Counted from the stretch's first letter, positions 25,745 through 35,169 are shown. The stretch is DNA of 64,000 nucleotides from Paenibacillus pedocola (GCF_031599675.1 NZ_CP134223.1:2542001-2606000); one strand, 5' to 3'. Notes: generated by a model not told the origin, from the letters alone. Numbers and translations are program-made.

Positions 25745-27037
25745 GTGCAGAACGTGGATCAGTATTACCCGACGAGCGGCAGGGTCATTCTGCATGTGGA
25801 TATGAACGCTTTTTACTGCTCTGTGCATGAGGCGGAAGATCCTGCTCAATATAAAGGCAAACCGACGGCAGTTGCAGGCAGTGTGGAGCTGCGCAGAGGG
25901 ATTATCGTCACCTGTTCCTATGCGGCGCGGAAGTATGGAATCTCTACAGGTATGCAGGTACAGAAAGCGCTGCGGATTTATCCTTCATTAATTTTGATTA
26001 AACCGGACTTTAACCTGTACCGGAAGTACTCCAATGCATTTATGCAGATTGCGTATAGCTATACTCCGCTGCTTGAAGCAGTCTCGATTGATGAATGTTA
26101 CCTGGACATCACCGGTTCCCGGCAGTTTGGTACTCCTCTGGAGATTGCTGAAGCCATACAGCGGCGGATTATGGAGGAGCTCGGGCTTCCCTGCTCCATT
26201 GGTATTGCCCCTAACAAGCTGCTGGCTAAGATCGCATCGGATCTGAAAAAGCCCAATGGTATCACCGTCCTGCGTCTGCGTGATGTGCCGGAGATTCTAT
26301 GGAACAAGCCATGCGGGGAGATGTTCGGTATCGGCGGAAAAACGGCTGAGAAGCTGCGTAAACTAGGGATCTACACTATAGGCCAGCTGGCGGCAGCCGA
26401 CGAGAAATTTCTGGTAGACCATTTCGGTGTCATGGGCTCCTGGCTGAAGCGGGCGGGAAACGGTATTGATCATGGCATAGTGAATCCGGAACGGGAACAG
26501 AGCAAGTCGATCGGCCATACGACGACGCTGCCGAGAGATGTGGTCGGGCTGGCTGAAGCCAGGCCGATTCTGCTCAACCTCAGCGACCAGGTGGCCCGCC
26601 GATTAAGGAAGCAAGGCTTGGTTGCTGCAGGAGTGCAGCTCACGATCCGTACACCTGATATGAAGACTATCACCCGATCCCGCCAGCTTGAGGCTCCCAC
26701 CGAAAGCGCTGAAGATATCTACAAGGCGGTATGTGAGCAGTTTGCCCGCCACTGGAACAATGAGAAGCCTGTGCGGCTGCTGGGAGTAACGCTGCAAGGT
26801 CTTACGGCTAAAGAGGAGTCGGTGATCCAGCTGGATTTGTTTGATTATGAACGCCAGCCGAAAAAGGAATCCTTGAATAAGACTATGGACATGTTGCGTA
26901 ATAAATTCGGTGAAAATGCCGTTCTCACCGCGGGGATGCTCAGTGACAGCCATTCCGCCCGCCTTCGCAATCATAAGGAGCGGGGCACCTCGCTGCAGAA
27001 GGACAATCTGCAGAGTGTAGATCCGGATCATGCCTGA
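25745..27037 (+). CDS. dinB: DNA polymerase IV (Y family)
   Basis: The 430-residue translesion polymerase shows the Y-family palm residues: D19 in HVDMNAFYCSVH and the acidic pair in SIDECYLDITG. A helix-hairpin-helix thumb (FGIGGKTAEKLRKLGI) and a little-finger domain follow. The clamp-binding peptide QLDLF is at residues 362-366, followed by about 60 further residues. It copies damaged templates with low fidelity. The start is GTG at 25745 after a weak GAAGGTAG site. No LexA/DinR box (CGAAC-N4-GTTCG) is seen upstream. Confidence 0.93.
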   Translation: MQNVDQYYPTSGRVILHVDMNAFYCSVHEAEDPAQYKGKPTAVAGSVELRRGIIVTCSYAARKYGISTGMQVQKALRIYPSLILIKPDFNLYRKYSNAFMQIAYSYTPLLEAVSIDECYLDITGSRQFGTPLEIAEAIQRRIMEELGLPCSIGIAPNKLLAKIASDLKKPNGITVLRLRDVPEILWNKPCGEMFGIGGKTAEKLRKLGIYTIGQLAAADEKFLVDHFGVMGSWLKRAGNGIDHGIVNPEREQSKSIGHTTTLPRDVVGLAEARPILLNLSDQVARRLRKQGLVAAGVQLTIRTPDMKTITRSRQLEAPTESAEDIYKAVCEQFARHWNNEKPVRLLGVTLQGLTAKEESVIQLDLFDYERQPKKESLNKTMDMLRNKFGENAVLTAGMLSDSHSARLRNHKERGTSLQKDNLQSVDPDHA

Positions 27038-27058
27038 ATTCATTCAATCCGGGCATAG

Positions 27059-27439
<381 letters not shown>

Positions 27440-27466
27440 TCTTCTAAGCGGTTAGTTCTTCACAGC

Positions 27467-27513
27467 ATAAGGATCAGATATAAGGCCTATACTTATATTT
27501 GATCCTTATTTTA
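27467..27513 (+). terminator. Terminator of fer
   Basis: The long imperfect stem 27467-27482 with 27492-27509 is followed by TTTT. Confidence 0.85.
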
Positions 27514-27565
27514 AAATAAACGGTACCCTCTCTTATAAAGACGGCAAAGCCGTTTCTTCTTGCAT

Positions 27566-27613
27566 AAAGACATCCCTTCGCCGGCAAAAATTCGGCTGGG
27601 ATGTCTTTTTTTG
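27566..27613 (+). terminator. Second terminator upstream of the L,D-transpeptidase gene
   Basis: AAAGACATCCC (27566-27576) pairs with GGGATGTCTTT (27598-27608), followed by a T run, with a CCG/CGG inner stem. It is only about 55 bases before the next start codon and about 50 after the fer terminator. Confidence 0.8.
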
Positions 27614-27665
27614 ATGAACTGGCCGATATAAGTAATATATGAATCAATCACCCGCGGAGGCCCCG

Positions 27666-29108
27666 ATGAAAAATTCGCAGCATCTTAAGGCATATGTCCA
27701 AATGCATCCTGATAACAAGATGGCATGGTACTTGCTTGGTAAGGAATACTATAAGAACGGCCAGCAGGGGAAAGCTAATTACTGCTTCAATCAGGCCGGA
27801 GAAGTATATGAGGCTTTTGAACACAGTAAGGTCCCTGCGGATATGCTGCGCGAATATGAGGATGGGCTGCTGAAAGTGGCGCATGAACGTCATCAGTCCA
27901 AGCTGAGGAAGCGCAGGATGCTGGTGGCTCTCGTAATGTTACTGTTATTGTTCCTGCCTCCGGCGGTATCACCCGAAGCAGACTCCGCCATCACTCTGGA
28001 ATCCCTGCTGGATGATGGTGAGGACATTCCTGCACAGCTGGCTGCCGATGCCCAGGAGACGGTTACGGAGGAAGCGCAGAGTGATCAACCGCCAAAGCTG
28101 GCTTTTACAGCCCTTGCCGGAGATCCAGCCGCCTCTAGTCAAGCGTTTGCGGGTATTGTGCAGAGCAAGAGTCCGGTAATGACTGCCATTCTGGGGATGG
28201 AGCGTTCCGGGAAATGGCTGGTATGGAAAAAGAAGCTGCCGCTTACTGCAACTGTGGTGAAGAATGAAAACGGGCGAACCGTCTACCAATCCTATGATCA
28301 GGCCCGTTGTGAATGTCAGCCGCCGGACTCCGGGGAGCTGCAGAAGCAGGCGGCGCAGTGGCAGGAGCAGCAGGAGCAGTTAGCAGTATTATGGAGCGCA
28401 ATGCGCGCTTATAAGAGCAGCAAAGGGAATCTGCCTCAATCACTAAAAGAGCTGACAGGTGCTTTTCCCGGCAATTGGCTTGGCGCGGCTACACCGCTGA
28501 TGAAGGAGAAATTCGCGTCACTGCGTGCTTCGGCAGCTGATTCCTTGTCCAAACAGCCGGCGGGCGGAGCTGGCGGTGAATTGAATCAGGAAGCGCAAGC
28601 AGGAGCCGGAACTGGAGGCAGAGCTGGGGCAGCAGGAGACACGGCGCAGGAAATGCCTTTTTTCACCGGATCTCTTACTATTATTGTGGATAAACAAAAT
28701 CACCGTCTGGCAGTTACCAGCGGCTCGGTTATTCTTCGGAACTATGCGGTAGGGCTGGGCGGCGATAAGACTCCTGAAGGTGCTTTTATAATTACGGATA
28801 AGGTGGTTAATCCGAATGGTCATGATAACGGGGAGTTTGGGAGCCGGGGCATGCAGCTCTCGGACAGCAATTATGCGATCCATGGCACCAATGAACCGGA
28901 AAGCATCGGCAAGGATGAGTCGCTGGGCTGTATCCGCATGAGCCGTAAGGATGTGGAGGAGTTATTCGCACTTGTACCCAGGGGAACGAAGGTGCAGATT
29001 AGTAAAGGGGTTTTGCCTGAGGAGCTGCTGGTTCCGGAGGACCGTTTCCCCTCTGGAGCACCTCGAAATCAGACCAACCCCAACAAAGTCTACCACTGGC
29101 TGAATTAA
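27666..29108 (+). CDS. Membrane-anchored L,D-transpeptidase (YkuD domain)
   Basis: The protein of about 480 residues has a cytoplasmic TPR-like start (MAWYLLGKEYYKNGQQGKA), then one transmembrane helix (about residues 82-100), a long Ala/Gly/Gln-rich extracytoplasmic region, and a C-terminal YkuD domain (about 335-455). The catalytic motif is HGTNEPESIGKDESLGCIRM with nucleophile C422. L,D-transpeptidases crosslink peptidoglycan through meso-DAP to DAP bonds. I place the start at the ATG at 27666 after GGAGG (27656-27660); the ATG at 27639 lacks a ribosome site. A terminator lies just upstream, so the promoter must be in a very short interval, or readthrough is used. Confidence 0.85.
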   Translation: MKNSQHLKAYVQMHPDNKMAWYLLGKEYYKNGQQGKANYCFNQAGEVYEAFEHSKVPADMLREYEDGLLKVAHERHQSKLRKRRMLVALVMLLLLFLPPAVSPEADSAITLESLLDDGEDIPAQLAADAQETVTEEAQSDQPPKLAFTALAGDPAASSQAFAGIVQSKSPVMTAILGMERSGKWLVWKKKLPLTATVVKNENGRTVYQSYDQARCECQPPDSGELQKQAAQWQEQQEQLAVLWSAMRAYKSSKGNLPQSLKELTGAFPGNWLGAATPLMKEKFASLRASAADSLSKQPAGGAGGELNQEAQAGAGTGGRAGAAGDTAQEMPFFTGSLTIIVDKQNHRLAVTSGSVILRNYAVGLGGDKTPEGAFIITDKVVNPNGHDNGEFGSRGMQLSDSNYAIHGTNEPESIGKDESLGCIRMSRKDVEELFALVPRGTKVQISKGVLPEELLVPEDRFPSGAPRNQTNPNKVYHWLN

Positions 29109-29242
29109 TTGCCTGCTACAATAAATAGAACAATGATAAGAAGCACCAGCAAGACCAGACTTGCGCTAATCCACAGGATTGCTTTGCGGTTTACTTCTTC
29201 TTTCTTCTGTTGAAGTGTTGGAGGTTTACGTTTAGTTGACAT
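29105..29242 (-). CDS. 45-aa single-span membrane microprotein
   Basis: A 45-codon minus-strand frame begins at the ATG at 29242, with AAGGA about eight bases upstream. The product has a basic N-terminus (MSTKRKPPTLQQKKEE) followed by one strong transmembrane helix (ISASLVLLVLLIIVLFIV) and ends AGN. By charge it would insert with its N-terminus inside. It overlaps the convergent transpeptidase gene by four bases. I do not recognise a family. Confidence 0.6.
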   Translation of the reverse strand: MSTKRKPPTLQQKKEEVNRKAILWISASLVLLVLLIIVLFIVAGN

Positions 29243-29453
29243 AATTGCCATCCTTCTTTCTCTCTTGATCGGTGATTACCCTTACATTGTAATGGGTTTA
29301 GGAGAAAATTACTATACTCTCCACTTCAGCCCGGAAACTCCGCAACCCAAAAAACTTTTCTTTTCCCCCGGAAACGGATAAAATTAAGAAGAAAACTAAC
29401 AGAAACGGGGAGTCGGAGGACGAATCGAGTGATCCCTTGAAGGAGCGAGAACG

Positions 29454-30548
29454 GTGCTGTATCGACATTTTGGCAAACCTATTTTCTTTAAAATGGACCC
29501 GGAGAAGGCACATCATCTCGTCATAGGCGGATTAAACAAATCGGCACTGGTTCCGGGCGGCAGTGCGGCCATGCGTTTGATGTATGGTGTCCCTGAAACC
29601 GCGGATATGGCAGTAGATCTGTTCGGCCTGCATTTCCCCACTCCGGTGGGACTGGCAGCGGGACTGGACAAAAATGCCGAGGCGGTGGGCGGCTTTTCGT
29701 CAATCGGCTTCGGATTTATGGAGGTTGGTACGGTAACCCCGAAAGGGCAGCCCGGCAATGACAGTCCGCGGTTGTTCCGTCTTCTTCCGGACGAAGCGCT
29801 CATTAACCGGATGGGCTTCAATAATGAAGGTGCGGAGGCTATGGCGGAACGGCTTAAGGTACAGGGGAAACGCAGGATACCGGTGGCGGTCAACATCGGG
29901 CGCAACAAAGCCACTCCGAATGAAACGGCGCATGAGGATTACCGCAAGTGTATCCGTACGCTATATCCGTACGGTGATTTTTTTGTGGTCAATATCAGCT
30001 CTCCGAATACACCGGATTTGCGCAGTCTTCAGCATGGAAGCGAGCTGTCAAAGCTGCTGGCCGAGGTCAAAGAAGAAATGGCCATCCAGCGGAACAAGAG
30101 CGGCATAGCTAAAAGCCTGCTGGTCAAGATTGCTCCGGACGTCAGCGACAGTGAACTGGAATTCATGGTACATACACTTTCGGAGGCGGGAGTAGATGGC
30201 GTTATTGCCACCAACACGACATTGAGCCGTGAAGGATTGACCAGTGAAAAAGCTGGAGAAACAGGAGGGCTAAGCGGCAAGCCGCTGAGAGACCGTTCTA
30301 CAGATATTATCCGCAGTATTTACCGCCAGACCGGCGGGAAGCTGCCAATCATTGGCTCGGGCGGGATTTTTAGCAGCCAGGATGCTTATGACAAAATCCG
30401 GGCAGGTGCAAGCCTGGTTGAAATTTATACGGCTCTCATCTATGAAGGACCGGAGGTTAACCGCAGACTGCATGCCGGACTCAGGAAGCTGCTGCGGCGG
30501 GACGGATTCTCTCATATCCTAGAAGCGGTGGGCGCCGATCATCACTGA
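29454..30548 (+). CDS. pyrD: Dihydroorotate dehydrogenase, quinone-dependent (class 2)
   Basis: The 364-residue flavoenzyme oxidises dihydroorotate to orotate in pyrimidine synthesis, passing electrons to menaquinone. The class 2 features are the N-terminal helical extension for membrane contact (residues 1-40, MLYRHFGKPIFFKMDPEKAHH), NRMGFNNEG, and NISSPNTPDLR with the catalytic serine. Bacilli usually carry the class 1B PyrD/PyrK pair in the pyr operon, so a stand-alone class 2 enzyme is notable. The GTG at 29454 follows AAGGAG. The relQ gene starts 28 bp downstream. Confidence 0.93.
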   Translation: MLYRHFGKPIFFKMDPEKAHHLVIGGLNKSALVPGGSAAMRLMYGVPETADMAVDLFGLHFPTPVGLAAGLDKNAEAVGGFSSIGFGFMEVGTVTPKGQPGNDSPRLFRLLPDEALINRMGFNNEGAEAMAERLKVQGKRRIPVAVNIGRNKATPNETAHEDYRKCIRTLYPYGDFFVVNISSPNTPDLRSLQHGSELSKLLAEVKEEMAIQRNKSGIAKSLLVKIAPDVSDSELEFMVHTLSEAGVDGVIATNTTLSREGLTSEKAGETGGLSGKPLRDRSTDIIRSIYRQTGGKLPIIGSGGIFSSQDAYDKIRAGASLVEIYTALIYEGPEVNRRLHAGLRKLLRRDGFSHILEAVGADHH

Positions 30549-30576
30549 AGGATGAATGGACAGGAGGACGAAGGCG

Positions 30577-31389
30577 ATGGACGGCAGGGACTGGGGAACT
30601 TTTTTGCTTCCATATGAACAGACTGTGGAGGAACTTAAGGTTAAATTTAAAACAATGCGCTCGGAGCTTAAGAAAAGAGAAGAATATACGCCGATTGAGT
30701 TCGTAACAGGACGTGTAAAACGGCTGTCCAGCATACTGGAGAAGGCCCAGCGGCTTAATGTGAAGATGGAGGATCTGGAAACGGGCATTGAAGATATCGC
30801 CGGCATACGGATTATGTGCCAGTTCGTTGAGGATATCCGTAGAGTGGCGGAATATATCCGTGCCCGTAAAGATCTTGAAGTGCTGTATGAGAAAGATTAC
30901 ATCACCAATTATAAGGAAAGCGGCTACCGCAGCTTCCATATGATTATTAAATATCCTGTGCAAACCGCTCTGGGACAAAAGATTGTACTTGCCGAAATTC
31001 AAATCCGTACACTCGCGATGAATTTCTGGGCTACGATTGAACATTCCCTGAACTATAAATACCGCGAAAGCCTGCCGGATGAAATGCGGATACGCCTGAA
31101 AACGGCTGCGGAGGCCGCGTCGATCCTGGATAGTGAAATGTCCAGTATCCGCGAAGAGATTCTGGAAGCACAAAAGACGTTCGAGGAAAATTCGAATATG
31201 ACCACGCAGGTACTTAAGGCGATTCATCAATTGTATTTCTACCATTTGGTGAATGAGGCGATTGAAAGCCAGGAGCGGTTCAACGCGATCTGGCAGGCGC
31301 AGGATATGGAAGCCATGAAAGAACTGCTGGACCATGTGCGGGAGCTGCTCTCAAGTGCGAAGAAGGACAGTCTGCCGGATGGCCTATGA
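30577..31389 (+). CDS. relQ: Small alarmone synthetase RelQ (GTP pyrophosphokinase)
   Basis: This 270-residue single-domain (p)ppGpp synthetase transfers pyrophosphate from ATP to GTP or GDP. It is close to B. subtilis YjbM/RelQ: PIEFVTGRVK, DIAGIRIMCQFV, ESGYRSFHMIIKYPVQT and EIQIRTLAMNFWATIEHSLNYKY are the synthetase motifs. There is no hydrolase, TGS or ACT domain. It runs about 55 residues longer than YjbM, with a helical C-terminal extension (IHQLYFYHLVNEAIESQERF and beyond). The ATG at 30577 has AGGAGG nine bases upstream; the ATG at 30556 does not. It lies 28 bp after pyrD and overlaps the DUF309 gene by 11 bp. Confidence 0.92.
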   Translation: MDGRDWGTFLLPYEQTVEELKVKFKTMRSELKKREEYTPIEFVTGRVKRLSSILEKAQRLNVKMEDLETGIEDIAGIRIMCQFVEDIRRVAEYIRARKDLEVLYEKDYITNYKESGYRSFHMIIKYPVQTALGQKIVLAEIQIRTLAMNFWATIEHSLNYKYRESLPDEMRIRLKTAAEAASILDSEMSSIREEILEAQKTFEENSNMTTQVLKAIHQLYFYHLVNEAIESQERFNAIWQAQDMEAMKELLDHVRELLSSAKKDSLPDGL

Positions 31390-31831
31390 ACCGCTGTACC
31401 TGGCTTATCTGGTCTACTTCAACCGTGACAGAGATTATTTTGAATGCCATGAGGTGCTTGAAGAGCTGTGGCTGGCCCAGGAACGCGATCCTTTGTATAA
31501 AGCCCTGCTGCAGGTAGCAGTCGGGCTGTATCATTTTCGGAATGGCAATGTACGCGGCGCTACGATTATGATGGACCGGGCACATGGTGCGCTAAGGACA
31601 TATCCTGACGAAATACTTGGCATAGATCTTGCTAAGCTGGTACGGGAAGCGGGAATATATGCGGAGCAGTTGAATGCCTATGCAGCTCATCCTTTTCCGT
31701 ATTACGATCTGACGATCGATATTATGGATCCGGCACTGGCTGAAGAAGTAAAGCTGGCTGCTGCCGGCATTACGCCGAATCAGCCCCAGCGGCGCGGGCC
31801 CAAGCGGCCGGACAAAGCGCATCGCAAATAA
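31379..31831 (+). CDS. DUF309 family protein
   Basis: The protein of about 150 residues carries the DUF309 signature YFECHEVLEELWL, a helix with conserved Glu and His that suggests a metal site, followed by LYKALLQVAVGLYHF. It is entirely helical. DUF309 proteins have no assigned reaction. The C-terminus is a basic, disordered tail (RRGPKRPDKAHRK). The ATG at 31379 lies inside the end of relQ and is preceded by AAGGA, so its translation is probably coupled to relQ. Confidence 0.82.
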   Translation: MAYEPLYLAYLVYFNRDRDYFECHEVLEELWLAQERDPLYKALLQVAVGLYHFRNGNVRGATIMMDRAHGALRTYPDEILGIDLAKLVREAGIYAEQLNAYAAHPFPYYDLTIDIMDPALAEEVKLAAAGITPNQPQRRGPKRPDKAHRK

Positions 31832-31857
31832 GATGACGCAATATCATTACACCATCA

Positions 31858-31884
31858 GGAGCACCCCTCAGGGGTGTTCCTTGA
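31858..31884 (+). terminator. Terminator of the pyrD-relQ-DUF309 operon
   Basis: GGAGCACCCC, TCA, GGGGTGTTCC is a near-perfect 10-bp stem, but only TTG follows, so termination may be inefficient. Confidence 0.6.
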
Positions 31885-31930
31885 ATTATTAATCTCTAAA
31901 TTCAGGTAACACAAGCAGGAGGACGGCATC

Positions 31931-33457
31931 ATGGCGGCACAACTGCCCAGCGCATTCACGGAACGGATGAAGGAACTGCTGGGGATGGAATATGAGCAAT
32001 TTGCGGAAACGTATAAGGAAACACCTTATGCAGGGATCCGTGTCAACACACTAAAAATTACAGTCCAGGTGCTGCTGGAACGCTCGCCCTTTGAGCTTCA
32101 GCCCATTCCCTGGTGTCCCACGGGATTCTACACGGAGGATGGGGCAAGACCCGGCAAACATCCGTTTTACCACGCCGGGTTGTATTACATTCAGGAGCCG
32201 AGCGCCATGGCACCGGTTGAGCTGCTTAATGTACAGCCGGGCGACCGTGTACTCGATCTGTGTGCCGCTCCAGGCGGCAAATCCACGCAGATCGCAGCCA
32301 AGCTGCAGGGTCAAGGTCTTCTTGTCAGCAACGATCTTCATCCTGAGCGGACCAAGGCGCTGGCTAAGAATCTGGAGCTGTACGGCGTCAGAAACGGCAT
32401 TGTGCTGAACGAGAGCCCGGAACGGATTGCTGCAGCTTTTCCGGGTTTTTTCGACCGGATTCTGATCGATGCCCCTTGCTCCGGCGAGGGCATGTTCCGC
32501 AAAGACGAAGATATGGTGAAGCAGTGGGAGCCGGGAACACCCCGGAAGTATGCCGATATGCAGCGGGATATACTGCGCTCGGCCGCGGAAGCATTAACCC
32601 CGGGCGGAACGATAGTCTATTCGACTTGCACCTTTGCTCCCGAGGAGAATGAGGGGTCCATTCTGGAGTTTCTCGCCAGCCATCCGCAGTTTACAGCGGT
32701 TCCGGCTGGTGGGACCGGCAGCTTCTCGCCGGGCCTCGGTGAATTGCCCGAGGCTGCGCGGCTGTGGCCGCATAAGGTCAAGGGCGAAGGCCATTTCATG
32801 GCGGTGCTCCGCCATGACGGAAGCACTGCTGCGCAGGGAGATGCCGGGAACGCGGACACCGCGCTCCCGGTTTCCGTGCACAGCAAGGGTGGTAAGCCCT
32901 CGCCGGCTGCCAAAACGGCAGGAGACAGAGGGGATGGCGGCCGCGGAGGCAAAGGCGGACGCGCTTCCGGCAAAGGCGGCGCGCCGAAGGGACGCGAGCC
33001 GCAGGGGTCCGGGGAAGAGGCTGCGCTCGCAGCCTATGCCGAGTTCTGCAGGGAGCAGCTCGGCTGGCAGCCGGATGGTCATCCGGTGATGTTCGGCGAC
33101 CACCTGTACATCTCCCCGCTGCCAAAGGAAGCGCTGAATGGACTGAAGACAATCCGCCCGGGCTGGTATGTAGGCCATGTGCGCAGCGGCAGGTTTATAC
33201 CCGGCCATCCGCTGGCTACTGCGCTGCAGCCGGCTGAGTGCTGCCGCAGCCTGTCTCTGTCCAGCGGGAACGGCGAGGCGGTGTCCTATCTAAAAGGCGA
33301 AACGCTGGCTATTCCTGAGCAGCGCCTGTCCGTGAAGCCCGGAAGTACAAGCAAGGGCTATGTACTTGTCTGTATCGACGGTTTCAGTGCCGGCTGGGCG
33401 AAATGGCAGGAAGGTATGCTTAAGAATGAATATCCCGCAGGCTGGAGGTGGACTTAA
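31931..33457 (+). CDS. RsmF-type rRNA (cytosine-5-)-methyltransferase
   Basis: The 508-residue enzyme is a NOL1/NOP2/Sun-family m5C methyltransferase. It has the SAM site VLDLCAAPGGKS, the release cysteine in DAPCSGEGMFRK and the nucleophile cysteine in YSTCTFAPEENEG. A C-terminal RsmF-B and PUA-like RNA-binding region (about residues 370-508) follows. Between them, residues about 315-360 are a low-complexity Gly/Lys/Arg/Ala linker encoded by very GC-rich DNA. The ATG at 31931 has AGGAGG upstream. Three bases separate it from the pseudouridine synthase gene. A second RsmF-like gene is at 35598-36977. Confidence 0.9.
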   Translation: MAAQLPSAFTERMKELLGMEYEQFAETYKETPYAGIRVNTLKITVQVLLERSPFELQPIPWCPTGFYTEDGARPGKHPFYHAGLYYIQEPSAMAPVELLNVQPGDRVLDLCAAPGGKSTQIAAKLQGQGLLVSNDLHPERTKALAKNLELYGVRNGIVLNESPERIAAAFPGFFDRILIDAPCSGEGMFRKDEDMVKQWEPGTPRKYADMQRDILRSAAEALTPGGTIVYSTCTFAPEENEGSILEFLASHPQFTAVPAGGTGSFSPGLGELPEAARLWPHKVKGEGHFMAVLRHDGSTAAQGDAGNADTALPVSVHSKGGKPSPAAKTAGDRGDGGRGGKGGRASGKGGAPKGREPQGSGEEAALAAYAEFCREQLGWQPDGHPVMFGDHLYISPLPKEALNGLKTIRPGWYVGHVRSGRFIPGHPLATALQPAECCRSLSLSSGNGEAVSYLKGETLAIPEQRLSVKPGSTSKGYVLVCIDGFSAGWAKWQEGMLKNEYPAGWRWT

Positions 33458-33460
33458 GGC

Positions 33461-34240
33461 ATGAGCGCACCAGGAAATAAGAAACAACGGATTGATAAAG
33501 TGCTGTCCCATATGGGCATTGGCTCCCGCAGTGAAATCCGCAAACAGGCGAAGCAGGGACTAATCACTGTGAACGGTGCTGTGGTCAAAGACAGCGGTTT
33601 TCATGTGGACCCTTACAAAGACGAGATTGAGGTGGCCGGTGAACCGGTCCGCTACCGTGAATATGTGTATTTGATGATGAATAAGCCGCCGGGTGTCTTG
33701 TCTGCCACTGAAGACAAGCGGGACCGGACTGTGCTTGATTTACTGAAGCCGGAGCACGCGCAGTTCGAACCGTTTCCGGTCGGCAGGCTGGACAAGGATA
33801 CCGTCGGACTGCTGCTGCTCACCAATGACGGCAAGCTTGCCCATGAGCTGCTCTCCCCGCGCAAGCATGTGCCGAAGACCTATGAGGCTACGGTTGAGGG
33901 AGAGGTGGATGCTGAAGATGTTGCGGCATTTGCCGCCGGAGTCGAGCTGGAGGACGGATACGTCACACTTCCCGCACAGTTAACGATTCTCAGCCGGGAA
34001 CGCGGCACTAAGACGATCTCGCACATCTCTCTTACCATTACGGAAGGGAAATTCCATCAGGTGAAGCGGATGTTCATCGCTGTAGGCAAAAAGGTAACTT
34101 TTTTGAAGCGGGTATCGATGGGGGAATTAACGCTGGATGAAAGTCTGCCGCTGGGTGCCTGCCGGGAATTGACCGCTGCGGAACTGGCGCTGTTGACAGC
34201 AGCGGATGGAGCGGCAGATCTGACAGCGGAGTCCCGCTAG
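33461..34240 (+). CDS. RsuA-type rRNA pseudouridine synthase
   Basis: The 259-residue protein has an N-terminal S4 RNA-binding domain (KQRIDKVLSHMGIGSRSE...LITVNGAVV) and a pseudouridine synthase domain with the catalytic aspartate in PVGRLDKDTVGLLLLTNDG. KPPGVLSATEDKRDRTVLDLL is the RsuA/RluB/E/F subfamily motif. It most resembles B. subtilis YtzG, presumed to modify 16S rRNA. The ATG at 33461 uses a GGAGGTGG site inside the end of the RsmF gene, so the two rRNA-modifying enzymes are translationally linked. Confidence 0.9.
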   Translation: MSAPGNKKQRIDKVLSHMGIGSRSEIRKQAKQGLITVNGAVVKDSGFHVDPYKDEIEVAGEPVRYREYVYLMMNKPPGVLSATEDKRDRTVLDLLKPEHAQFEPFPVGRLDKDTVGLLLLTNDGKLAHELLSPRKHVPKTYEATVEGEVDAEDVAAFAAGVELEDGYVTLPAQLTILSRERGTKTISHISLTITEGKFHQVKRMFIAVGKKVTFLKRVSMGELTLDESLPLGACRELTAAELALLTAADGAADLTAESR

Positions 34241-34371
34241 GCGATTTAATACAGGCTTAATTAAAGTGTAGTCTCTCGTTGACCGGACTTTGGTAAGCTT
34301 GCTTAATATATAGGCTGAAATAAGAACTAAACTTTTATAGCTGATAAACAGAGAGACAAGGATGGTGGGGT

Positions 34372-35169
34372 ATGAAATACAAACTGATTGCATTAGACGT
34401 GGATGGGACACTGCTGAACGATGATCATCACTTAAGCGACGAGAATAAAGAAGCGATAGCCGAAGTTACACGGAAGGGCGGACAAATTGTATTATGTACG
34501 GGCCGCAGCCCGCAGAATTCAATTCCTTTTATGGAAGAGCTGGGATTGTCCGGGTATGTGCTTGGACACAACGGTGGAGCGACGGTATCGGTAAGTGACC
34601 GCAAAGTGCTTGATCAATACGGTATGGACGGACGCGGGCTGGACCCGTATATCGAATATTGCCGGACGCATAATATACATTTCGATGTCAGTACCGCCTT
34701 TGAGATGTATGTTGATAATGCGGATAATCTGACCAAGGAAGCTCATTTCATGTATGAGCATTTCCGGATCGTCCCCGCGTCTCTGCCTGCCTGGGAGGAA
34801 TTCCGCGAACCGATTGTCAAATTCACTGTATTCACGCAAGCAGACATTTTGGATGAAGCAATGCGCGAATGGGGAACCTGGACCCAACAGTACAACCTTC
34901 AGCGCAGCGGAGAGTTTTTTGCTGATTTTATGCATCATGAAGCGTCTAAAGGCAATGCGCTGAAGAACCTTGCAGCGAGGCTCGGAATTCAGCGGGAAGA
35001 AGTGCTGTCTATCGGGAATTATTATAATGACATTTCCATGCTGACTTATGCGGGTCTGGGCATTGCAATGGAGAATTCACCGCTTGAAGTCAAAGCTGCT
35101 GCGGATGCGGTTACAGGTACGAATAACGAACATGGCGTGCGTGATGCATTATTAAAATATTGTCTGTAG
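34372..35169 (+). CDS. Cof-type HAD-IIB phosphatase
   Basis: The 265-residue protein is a HAD superfamily hydrolase of subclass IIB. Motif I is ALDVDGTLL with the nucleophile Asp, motif II is LCTGRSP, the conserved Lys lies in HHEASKGNALK, and motif IV is SIGNYYNDISML. In motif IV the usual GD is GN, leaving only the second acidic residue. Relatives dephosphorylate sugar phosphates, nucleotides or flavins; the substrate here is unknown. The ATG at 34372 has AAGGATGGTG upstream. A candidate promoter, TTGACC at 34279, precedes it, and a strong terminator follows. Confidence 0.88.
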   Translation: MKYKLIALDVDGTLLNDDHHLSDENKEAIAEVTRKGGQIVLCTGRSPQNSIPFMEELGLSGYVLGHNGGATVSVSDRKVLDQYGMDGRGLDPYIEYCRTHNIHFDVSTAFEMYVDNADNLTKEAHFMYEHFRIVPASLPAWEEFREPIVKFTVFTQADILDEAMREWGTWTQQYNLQRSGEFFADFMHHEASKGNALKNLAARLGIQREEVLSIGNYYNDISMLTYAGLGIAMENSPLEVKAAADAVTGTNNEHGVRDALLKYCL

